Below are positions 52,378 through 62,409 of a stretch of 64,000 nucleotides of DNA, in pieces (within the stretch, counting starts at the first letter, position 1; each line of letters begins with the position of its first letter). Source of the DNA: Corythucha ciliata. Lineage: Eukaryota; Arthropoda; Insecta; Hemiptera; Tingidae. Both the position numbers and the translations under genes were made by a program. The stretch spans positions 68,018,926 to 68,082,925 of the forward strand of contig CM075942.1 of the NCBI GenBank assembly GCA_038030265.1, read 5' to 3'. The notes below the pieces were generated by a model. The model was not told the origin of the DNA. It did no database searches and saw only the letters and a list, made by a program, of their open reading frames with translations.

Positions 52378-52583
52378 GCTGGACTTCAAAATATTTAGCC
52401 TCTTCTAACAGAAGATCTAAATCGGAGAACGTGTCAGGGATGAGAAGGCGCGAATTTCTCATAAAATTGAGAATGTGGCGGAACATGCCGCCGTCCCGGT
52501 CGATGAAATAATGTTGTTTCAGAGAGTCCAAAACGATGGGAATGCTGCCGTTAAAGAGCTTTGCGAGTTTTGATTCGGGGTAC
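52378..52583 (-). CDS. KCTD1/KCTD15-like protein, BTB-domain exon
   Basis: Acceptor TTCCTCAG (52584-52585 = AG) and donor GTGAGT (52377). The exon begins with the last base of an Arg codon and encodes [48 protein letters not shown], then [12 protein letters not shown]. This is the second half of the T1/BTB fold of the KCTD1/15 subfamily, nearly identical in pattern to vertebrate and insect members. The first BTB half (the xVGG strand region) must be in an upstream exon, which I could not find up to 64,000. It joins in phase with 17134-17306. The intact frame and conserved residues in all three exons argue for a functional gene. Confidence 0.95.
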
Positions 52584-54289
52584 CTGAGGAATAAGAAATA
52601 AATTATTAAATAATTTGTTGGTTCCATATTGAGGGTCATGCATTGCCTTTCAAGGTCAAAAAATACGTGAAAACGTATATTGTATAATTATGCGCCTTAA
52701 GGAAAACCAAACTGACACGCCTAGCTCGTTTACCCCACCCATGCACCTGAGAGGGAATACATATTATTTCGGGAGAAATTATTTTACACATACATAAGTT
52801 GGAAAAGCCTTGGGCGTTTTATCCCTCCCTCCCCCCCTCACCACCACTATCCTGTCTTCAAACCAATTCAACCTCTAACCATAAACCTCATTCCATAATA
52901 AATACCGAAACAGTTGTCAAAAAAGTAATGTAATGTATCGCCCGAGGAGAGATTAGCCCGGGCGGCGCAACACAACAGGCGAGAGCCCTTGAAGGCATCA
53001 GCCCTGAGGGGAATTACGCAGACGTAGAACGACCCAACAAATAAAACGTCGAATGGCTTGTCCTCGGGGCTCTTGTTGTTATTGAAAAAACAACAATGGC
53101 AGACCTCTGGCCAGAGGGTGTGAGATGGGTTTCAGAGAAAGGTACAATCTGAAAGGTGGTGGGGGAGAAATTCACGGCCGTTTCTTCAACATGATGTCAA
53201 ATGTTGGTGGAGGGGTTGGGTCATTAAACATCAAGATGACGTCAGAAAAATAAAATGATGAGCGAAAGAAATCAGTTAGAAAAGAGCTAACAATCAATTA
53301 CAAATCGTTTCACCGAAAATGCATCTTCTATTGAACTAACAAAAATAAAAACGGCTTTCAGGCGTGCAACTGGGTTGGCTTTAAACCCGCGGCACTTTAA
53401 TACACAGCTTTTATTTGCCTTCGACGCACAGCCCCTCTATTATAAACTTGCAGTTATTTATAGGAAAACAGAGCAGTATCCTGCGGGGGGAACTTTCAAT
53501 ACATTGTAGTTTTCCGCCCTGGTGGGATAAGGGGCGGGGAAGAAAGTCTGGCACAGAGAACAAAACGGCAACAACCATACTGGGGAAAATGCATAGCGCG
53601 CGTAGCGCTCTGGGCGATATCCGATAGGGAGATAGAAGGCAATGAGTTGTAATGGGAAAAGGAAACTATATGAGGACGAGTGAACTAAACCCGGTGGGCA
53701 CAGTGATAAAGCCCTTCTGACTTTTAAAACTATACAATATATATGGAGAGAAAGGGTTCTTTCTTCTGATATGGTATCTATTCCAGACTAATTTATTTCT
53801 GGCCCTTTTTCCTATTCCCAACGTATTAGAGAACACTGTGCTCTATTACCTTTTCTTGAATTCTTCCATTTCCCAATCTAGACCCTCACATTAAAGGAAT
53901 TCCGTAGCAGGAGAGCGGATTTCCTCGCTTTCAACAATTCCTTGATGTATTCGAATACCTATAAGACAAAAAAATCGGTCATGGAATCCAGGAAACCGGA
54001 AATGTTCAGTCAATACTCCCATTCAGTTCCGCACGGCCGTCCAGACCTTAAGGAGGGGTCCCCCACTTAACCCCCCCCCCCCACTTAAGGGCGACAAGGG
54101 AGTGTACTGGATCCGTCACTCCCATCAGGCAAGTGACTTCCCCATAAGCACGAGAAAATATAGCCGTAATACAGTCTGTGAATGATGTTGCAACCCTCAG
54201 CAAGCCGAAAAATATGCGGTTTTATGCAAAAACCACACTGATTGGTACGCTAGGAGCTTACCAAAAGGGAAAAGCTTAAACAAGAAAAA
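52584..54289. other. Upstream intron of the KCTD-like gene
   Basis: No exon or named repeat was recognised. Poly-C tract at about 54070. TGGATCCGTCACTCCC at about 54108 resembles a hAT-like right end. Confidence 0.35.
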
Positions 54290-55470
54290 ATTGGGCTTTT
54301 TTAAGTAGAAAGAATGGCTTGTACAATTGAGAAAAACGCTAATTCGCGGCTGAAATTGAGAAAACGTGTATTTTCTAAAAATTTTATTCCATTTGCCGAC
54401 TAGTTTCTTCGACTATAGTAACTTCGCAATGCAATGGGACAAACGGTAATTCGATGGGAAGAATAAGAGAGAAAAATTAGTTAAGAAACGCGAATTTGTG
54501 GAAAGAATACACAAAAAGTGCTAATTCGCAGCTGAAAAATTCCTGAAATTTTTACAAAACTAGTTCTTTCGGCCAAAAATGGAGAAAAACGCTAATTCTC
54601 GGCTAGAATTGTGACAACATGCGATTTTAAAACATAAGAAATATCCCTAGTTCAGAGCTGACATGGAGACAACGCAAAATCACGAATTCTAGGGGCAAAC
54701 TCGGGGCTGAAATTGGGAAAAAGCCCTTGTTCACGCGGCTAAAACTGAGAAAAGCGCTAATTCAAGGACAAAAAAGAAAAAAAAGCGAAGAAACAAGCTA
54801 TAATTCATAGCTAAAATTATGATAAATTGCTACAATTTAGCAGCTATAGAAATTGAGAGAAAAAAAGGGAATTCACAGCTGTCACTGCTTCACAGAATCT
54901 CGGGGATACATTGGGACTGAAATTGAGAAAAAGCCCTAATTCAGGAGTGAAATAGACAAGAACGCAAATTCGCGTCTAAAAGTGGAGGAAAACGATAGTT
55001 CATGTAGCTAAGGTATGACAAATTACGATTTTACGGATAAAATAGAGAAAAAGCGCTGAAAATCGCAGCTGAAATTGCGAAAATGTGCTAATTCACTACT
55101 AAAATTGAGGAAAAAACGCTAATTCACAGCTTGAAAATGAGAAAACGCCAACTCGCCTATTCTTGGGGCAACTTCGGGGCTGACACGGAGAAAAAGCGCT
55201 AATTCACGGATAAAAAAAATGTACAACGCGAATTTGAGTCTAAAATTAGAGGAAGACTCTATTCACGGCTAAAATTGTGATAAAGTGTTACTACAATTTG
55301 GCAGCTTTAAAAATTGAGAAAAATCGCAAATTCACACCTAAAATTGAGATAACGCCAACTCACGGATTCTCGGGGCTGACACTGACATTGAGAAAAAGCG
55401 CTGATTCTTGGCGTGAAACAGAAAAAGACGCGAATTCGCGTCTAAAAAATTTCAGTTTTCTAAATGAAAC
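54290..55470. repeat. Degenerate array, type A, opposite orientation
   Basis: Unit near GAAAAACGCTAATTCGCGGC then TAAAATTGA, the reverse complement of the arrays at 644-1572 and 13064-14560. About 54948-55450 is duplicated almost unchanged at 56657-57220. Confidence 0.7.
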
Positions 55471-56640
55471 TCACGGTTCCCCGGCCAGTTTTAAGACTAC
55501 GGCTCAATGGCCGCGGAGCTAGAAACTCCGGAGTCTCAGAAAATGGTCTTCACCGCAGGATTAATTGGCGTTGGCGTTAGCCAATAGCCACCGTATCCAT
55601 CACATTTTAGCAGGTGTATGACCCAGGAAATGGTGCGAATGGTCAGTGCGAGTGGATGGCTTGGGGATTTCACTAATCGTTTTAGGCATTTTCAAGCCAC
55701 GAATCGTCAGTTTAGTCATTTTTAAGGCACACGGAGTCAGTTTGGCCATTTTTAGATATTTAATCGCCATTTTGGTTATTTTTAGCTCGCTTTTTGGCTA
55801 TTTTCAAGGCTTGAATTATATAAGTTTTGCCATTTTGGTGCGCGAATTGACAGTTTAGCCGTTTTTAGGACGCAAATAGCCCATCAAGCCAAAAGGCGCG
55901 AATGGTCCGTTTGCCTCTTTTTGGTGCGCGAATGGTCGATAATGTCAAAGTGGTTTTCGAGGACATCTGACAGGAAAAAGTAGGACAATAATAGAACGCG
56001 TGCGACGGAAAGTAGGACACAACAGTAGGACGCCTAAAATCAAGTTGACAACGACTAATCGTTGATGATGATGATGACGACGAGCAGTGCTCGTTTATGA
56101 TAGCAATGTAACGGCTCCAGTGGCGTAACAAAGTGAGCGAGCCCCCGGGGAGGTTTGCTAGAAATCTCAACCCAACCTCTCCTCCCCTCGTCATACCTAA
56201 ACCAGCGTACTATTCTCGAACAGGGAATCTGAACCTTTTGGGGTACGGATTACACGGATTATTGGGCTCGTAAAGCAGACCATCTCCATTGCCAAAAGCA
56301 CGGCCATTCAAAGGAGGCCCACTCACAGGGAGTTTCTGGTTGTATCCTCAGGATCTCGGTGATTGAAGGGATTTAAAGGAACGAAATGTGAAAGAATGAA
56401 CATCCTCAAATCTGGGGTTTGGTAGAGCCAAAAAAGTGAAATTATGATTTTTGAACGACCCAATTCCGGGAATTTTCATTTTGAAAGCGCCACAAAGATC
56501 TAAGGCCACGGAATTTGGATTTTGAAAGAATTAAAATACGCAAAATCGGGGTTGGAAATAGGAAAATGCGCAAAATTGGGGTTGAAGGAGCTAAATCCGC
56601 AATATTGGTTATGAAAGAGCGAGAATTTTAGGTAAATTTG
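55471..56640. repeat. Mixed arrays type B (reverse) and D, with unique spacers
   Basis: Type B in reverse runs at about 55640-55930. A hAT-like end CAGTGGCGTAAC occurs at about 56120. Type D units run at about 56370-56640. No gene. Confidence 0.5.
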
Positions 56641-57900
56641 GGGGCGCCAATTCACGAGTGAAATAGACAAGAGCGCAAATTCGCGTCTAAAAGTGGAGGA
56701 AAACGATAGTTCATGTAGCTAAGGTATGAAAAATTACGATTTTACGGATAAAATAGAGAAAAAGCGCTGAAAATCGCAGCTGAAATTGCGAAAATGTGCT
56801 AATTCACTACTAAAATTGATGAAAAAACGCTAATTCACTACTAAAATTGATGAAAAAACGCTAATTCACAGCTTGAAAATGAGAAAACGCCAACTCGCCT
56901 ATTCTTGGGGCAACTTCGGGGCTGACACGGAGAAAAAGCGCTAATTCACCGGGCTAGAACTGAGAAAAACGCTAATTCACGGATAAAAAAAAATGAAAAA
57001 CGCGAATTTGAGTCTAAAAGTAGAGGAAGACTCTATTCACGGCTAAAATTGTGATAAATTGTTACAATTTGGCAGCTTTAAAAATTGAGAAAAATCGCAA
57101 ATTCACATCTAAAATTGAGATAACGCCAACTCACGGATTCTCGGGGCTGAAACTGACATTGAGAAAAAGCGCTGATTCACGGCGTGAAACAGAGAAAGAC
57201 GCGAATTCGCGTCTAAAAATGGAGGAAAACTCTAATTCCCAGCTAGGGTACCTATGAAAAATTGCGATTTTACGGATAAAATCGAGAAAAAGTGCTGTAA
57301 TTCGCAGCTAAAATTAAGAAATGTGCTCATTCGCTGCTAAAATTGAGGTTAAGAAAGTCGAATTCACAGCTGAAATTGAGAGAACACAAACTCGCATATT
57401 CCTGAGGCAACGTTGGGAATAATATTGAGAAAAAGCGGTAATTCAAGCGGCTAAAACTATGAAAAAGTGCTAATTCGCGGGTAACAACACACAGAAAAAC
57501 ACGAATTGGCGTTTAAAATGGAAAAAAAGCGCCAATTCGCGGCTTAAACTTAGAAAACTTGCTAATTTGCGGATAAAATTGGGAAATATCACTCAAACGC
57601 TACCCAATTTGCAGATTCTTGAGGCAATTTCACGGCTAAGAGTTTATAAAAAGCGCCGACTCGCGTCTAAAAATGAGAAAATGAGCTAATTCGCGGATAA
57701 AATTGAGGAAAAAGCTATAATTCGCAGTTTTATAGCTATTAAAATATGCTAGTAGAATTGTAAAAAAACGCTGATTCGCAGTTTAAATTGAGAAAACGCA
57801 CGCATACGGTTTTCGGAGGCAATTTCGTAGCTAAAATTGAGAAAAATCTGTACTTCAACGCTACTAAAAAGTATTTCTAGTTTAATTAGAGACTGAAGGG
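56641..57900. repeat. Degenerate array, type A, opposite orientation, second block
   Basis: It contains the near-copy of 54948-55450. Relative to that block it has one extra unit of ACTAAAATTGATGAAAAAAC (tandem at about 56809-56865) and an added GGGCTAGAACTGAGAAAAAC unit near 56947. Confidence 0.7.
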
Positions 57901-57959
57901 CCTGGGGGGGGGGGATTTACGCCCCGGGCCCCGATAGGTGTTGTTCCACCACTGCACGC

Positions 57960-58345
57960 AGTACCTAATAGAATCGTCATTTTGTGCTAAAATCGGAAGT
58001 TTCGATGTAGCATTTTTAGTATTGAGATAAAACCGCTAACCTAATTTATTTTTAGGGTAAAAACTTCCATTTTATGGGTAAAATGTTAATTTTTGAGGTA
58101 AAATCGCCGAATGTTTTGGGGTAAAATGGCCAGTTTTGTACTTACATATTTAGTTTTGGGGTAACACGTTAGTTTTGGCATGAAATCTTCTGTTTTGGTG
58201 TAATATCGTCTCATTAGGGAATAAATCGTCAGTATTGAGGTGAAATTGTCAGTTTTGTGTAAAAATCGTCAGACTTTTCAAGACAGAATCGCCAGTTTTG
58301 GAGTGAAACCGTCAGTTTTAATGTATATCGTGAGTTTGGGGAGGG
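57960..58345. repeat. Degenerate array, type C
   Basis: Same unit as 4700-5750 (TTTTGGGGTAAAATCGTCAG-like). It ends in a G8 run before the tandem duplication. Confidence 0.65.
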
Positions 58346-58350
58346 GGGGG

Positions 58351-58936
58351 TATTTATAGCTTATTGCGACTGTTCATCAAGCTCTGAGCGTTCTCGGGGG
58401 GCGCGGGTGAAGCGGTCACTTGAAAAACGTGTCCCGAAACTCGCTATTCTGCAGTCGTCAAGAACCAAATCTTGTAATTTCACTGTAACTAAATCCCGAA
58501 ACTTCCTGTTTCGCTGACGTTTAACCCTGAAATTTGCAATTTCACGGAAATGAAGACCCTAAGCATGCCATTTTGACGGAATTAAGACCCGAAAGTCGCC
58601 CTCAATTTTCGCCGCCGTGGCCGCCAGGATGCACCGCTGGGGTTATTTATAGCTTATTGCGACTGTTCATCAAGCTCTGAGCGTTCTCGGGGGGCGCGGG
58701 TGAAGCGGTCACTTGAAAAACGTGTCCCGAAACTCGCTATTCTGCAGTCGTCAAGAACCAAATCTTGTAATTTCACTGTAACTAAATCCCGAAACTTCCT
58801 GTTTCGCTGACGTTTAACCCTGAAATTTGCAATTTCACGGAAATGAAGACCCTAAGCATGCCATTTTGACGGAATTAAGACCCGAAAGTCGCCCTCAATT
58901 TTCGCCGCCGTGGCCGCCAGGATGCACCGCTGCAAA
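58351..58936. repeat. Perfect tandem duplication, period 293 bp
   Basis: 58351-58639 and 58644-58932 appear identical over 289 bp, separated by GGGT. The duplicated block contains two or three type E units plus TATTTATAGCTTATTGCGAC and a GC-rich end. It is the only perfect long repeat among the arrays of the window. Confidence 0.85.
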
Positions 58937-59760
58937 ACTTGCAATTTTGCTTAAACTAAATAATTCACTTAACTTACAATTTCGCGTAAATTAACACCCG
59001 AAGACCCGAAACATTCAATTTTTCCCAAATTCAGGCGCGAATTTTCAAGTTGTGCTCGAATTGGGACCCAAATAAAAGGAACTCATAAATATTCGGCTCG
59101 GCTATTAGTCAGGGTACAGGCGCAGTCGAGGACGGCGCTAGCCGACCTAAAAAAATGCCCTTAAACTGGCAATTTCGCCGTAATATAGAATCTGAAACTT
59201 GCTATTTCACGAAAATTATGCCTGGAAACTTTCAACTTTGCAAATATTTGCCACAAAAACGCTGTATATTTGTGGGGGGGGGGGAACGGCGTCGCAGGCC
59301 CCGTGAGCCTACGACGTAAATTGGTTGTGGCCGGCTAGTCCGAGCCCCCCCCCCCCCCGAAATTTTTCAAATATTTCCAATTTCCCCGAAATTAAGCGAC
59401 CCGTAACTTGCACAATTTTGCTAAAATAAAGACTCAAAACTTGCATTCCGCAAGAATCAAGGCCAATCGGTCAATTTCACGTATATTCTGCTAGGAAATT
59501 TGTAATTTTCACTCAAATTATAGGGCCCGAAACATGGAAACTCATTCAATTTTAAATTTGCAACAGGACCAAACTCAAAGTTGAGGTTGCAGTCGGGTAC
59601 CGGTTCGATCAGGACACCAGGAGTCACGACCGAAAGACCCTGAAAACTTTGACTTGAATTAGGACGTAGAACTTGCAAAAATCAAAAGGGAAAATTCAAA
59701 TTTCACGATCATTTACCTTTAAAATGTTGCAATTTTTGGGGTTATTCGTAAGGATTTTGG
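58937..59760. repeat. Degenerate array, type E
   Basis: Unit near GAAACTTGCAATTTCGC then TGAAATTAAGACCC. G- and C-runs at 59273-59283 and 59346-59359 face each other. No gene. Confidence 0.6.
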
Positions 59761-59770
59761 GCATTGCTGC

Positions 59771-60340
59771 ATGGGCGTAGCCAGCCCTTGATCCAGGGGT
59801 GAGCAGGCGATGTCGGATGTTCTAGAGACCCTAGCAAAAGTACTGGTTGTTCATTAAGTCGTCAAATTCTTCTCCGGAAACTAAGTTTTCAGAAAAAGGA
59901 CAGTAATCCATCAAAAACTAACATCTTCATTGGAAAACTATAGTTTTTAGCCTTATATTACTGTTTTTCTACCCAAAAATTGGCAATGTTCAATTTGGAG
60001 AAAATTTTCAATTTTACCTGTAATGTCCCAAGGTAAAAATGAGAGAAAAACGCTGCAAATTCTACAACTTTTTTTTTTTTTATTATTATTCATGAATGTA
60101 GCCAGATCCGGCTTGAAATTACATGGAAATCGCGACACCCCATTCCCCTACGATCTCAAAACCGTTCAAAATCCCTATTTTGGTCCCGCGTTAGGCTCAT
60201 AAAAATCCAGCGAGTTAGTTTATCAAACTGATGAACTGGAAGAGTCTATGTGCGAAAGAACGAGTTTGTTCGAGCAATCCTAGGGCTATGACCCGGACGG
60301 CGTACAGCGTACGATGTACGGACATTCCAGAAATCGAATC
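59771..60340. repeat. hAT-like terminus and dispersed repeat
   Basis: CATGGGCGTAGCCAGCCCTT opens a copy of the terminal 160 bp found, reversed, at 5700-5866. Then about 60080-60310 parallels 5990-6240. The opposite end was not identified. Confidence 0.55.
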
Positions 60341-60369
60341 TAGACCTGTTAAAACGAACACAGAAAAAG

Positions 60370-62400
60370 TTTGAGGGTGGGTCGTGACCATTTCGACTGA
60401 TGAGCCATGAGGGATGCCTTCAGGGTCCGATGCCAACGTTCAACGCAACCATTAGCTTATTGGGGGTGATACGCTGCTGTTCTGCATCTTTCAATGCCGA
60501 GCGAGACATGAGCGGGTCCATTTGTTAATTTGACAGTTCATTCCAGGCCAAAAATAACGATCCGAGATAAGTTTTCGAGTAGACCGTATGCCAGGGTGAC
60601 TGAGTCCATGAAGACGATTGAACACAGCGCGGCGACAAGTAGCTGGGACGTAAGGTCGAGGTTGGGAGGTTGAATGCTCACGCATAAGAGATTGAGAAGC
60701 GAACGGTAAAGGTATGGAACGAAGTTTTAAAGAGGGGTTGTCGCATAACTCGCGAATGCCTGAGTCTTTAGTTGATCGGTTCTATTCGGGAAAGAGCGTC
60801 GGCAACTGGGTTGTTCGAGCCGGTGACGTGACGAATGTCTGTTGTGAACTGACTGATGAAATTCAGGTGTCGAATGCGTCGGGGAGGGGCTGTGTCGACT
60901 TTTTGAGAGAACCCATGGATCGACGGTTTGTCGTCGGTCAAAATCGAGAATTGGCGGCCGTCGAGAAGTGGGCGAAAGTGCTTCACAGCCAGATAGACAG
61001 CGAGTAATTCACGGTCGTAAGCAGAATGAGGTGTTTGTGTGGAGGTCAGAGCTGAGGCAAAAAACCCCAAGGGGTTCCCAGTGGTCGTCTGACTTCTGTT
61101 GTAAAAACGGCGCCGATGCAGGAGTCGGTTGCATCACAAGCGAGGGAAATTTCGGCGTCGAAGGAAGGATGAAGAAGTAGAGTCGTGTGTCCGATAGCTG
61201 TTTTGCAATTTTCGAAAGATTCTTCAGCTTCCGAAGTCCAAACGAGTGGCGTTTTTGGAGAAAGGGAGGAACGAGTCGAGTTTTGTCCAGTGAGCATGTT
61301 GTTGAGGGAAGACTGGAGTTGGGCAGCGTTTGGAATGCATGGGGCCGTTTGGAAACGGCGGAGTTCTTTTACTGTTTGAGGTTTCGGAAATGTTTTGATG
61401 ACGTCGACTTTAGTGGTCATTGGCGTTATACCTGAACTAGTGACATGGTAGACAAGGAAATCGACGTCGGGAGCGGCGAAAACACATTTGAAGTGGTTAA
61501 TGGTCAAAACGTGGGTGTCGAGTCGACGAAAAACTTCGCGGAGATGCGTTTTATGGGTGCCCTCGTTGGACGATGCTACGAGAATACCGTCGATGTATGC
61601 GAAGACGAACGGCAGGTCGCGAAATATCGAGTCCATGAAACGCTGAAACGTCTGCGCCGCGTTTCGGAGGCCGAAGCTCATCCTGAGGAACTCGAATAAG
61701 CCGCAGGGTGTGATAATAGCTGTTTTTGGGATGTCGGCATCTGCAATAGGGATTTGGTAATAGGCGCGATTAAGGTCTAATTTCGAAAATAATTTTGCGC
61801 CGCGTAGATTGTTTTGAAAATCGAGGATGTTTGGGACCGAATAACGATCTGGGAGTGTTGTGGAGTTCAAGCGGCGGTAATCGCCACAGGGTCGTAACTC
61901 GCCGTTTTTTTTGTGTAAACGACGTGCAATGGACTAGACCAAGGAATCTTAGAAGTGCGGCAAAGTCCGTCGGAAACCAACTGATTGAAGTATTGGCGAA
62001 CTTTGTTGTAATTTTCGGGGGCTAGACGACGAGATTTAGAAGTAACAGGGTTGCCACTTGTTTCGATAAAGTGTTGGATTGAATGACGAGGAGTTTTGAG
62101 CGCTGCGGATGGTCGTGTGACGGCTGGAAATTCGATTTCTGGAACCGTCGTCACCTTCATTCGTTTTTTTGGAAATGCGACGGACGGGTCCAAGCACACG
62201 GCTGTCGACATTTGTTTGCTTTGTCGCGAAAATGTGTGTGGTAATAACAGAGGTCGCTGTTGGATCGAGTTTGAGAAGGTGATCGATGTCGGGATCGGTT
62301 CGGACTGCGGGATGAATCACGAGATGCGGCGGAAACGCATTTCTGTTTTGAGAGCAGCGACTTCTTCGATTAAACGCGAGACGAGAGCGTATAGTGCATG
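60370..62400 (-). mobile_element. Decayed Ty3/gypsy pol (RT, RNase H, part of integrase)
   Basis: Read from 62400 down. The pre-RT linker (PAVTRPSAALKTPRHSIQHFIET) and RRLAPENY...SKIPWSSPLHVVYTKK come first, followed by a frame change. The RT (61870-61046 frame) then shows LFSKLDLNRAYYQIP and FLRMSFGLRNAAQTFQRF. Its catalytic box reads YIDG: GGT at 61586-61588 replaces the second Asp codon. After a second frame change come RNase H (HSAYDRELLAVYLAVKHFRP, LTDDKPS; 61070-60768) and the integrase HH region (LSHPGIRSTRKLI; 60685-60491). Most of the integrase core is deleted; only CVERWHRTLKASL remains at about 60425-60455. Protease and most of gag are absent. Dead copy. Confidence 0.85.
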
Positions 62401-62409
62401 GTCGGTTGC

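Noticed and set aside
53881..53960. Possible upstream BTB exon of the KCTD-like gene (minus strand)
   Set aside because: The short open stretch lacks the xVGG BTB motif and suitable splice sites; no first BTB exon could be supported up to 64,000.
56120..57955. hAT-like element between CAGTGGCGTAAC (56120) and CCACCACTG (about 57945)
   Set aside because: The ends look hAT-like, but the flanking 8-mers do not match, so they probably belong to different elements.
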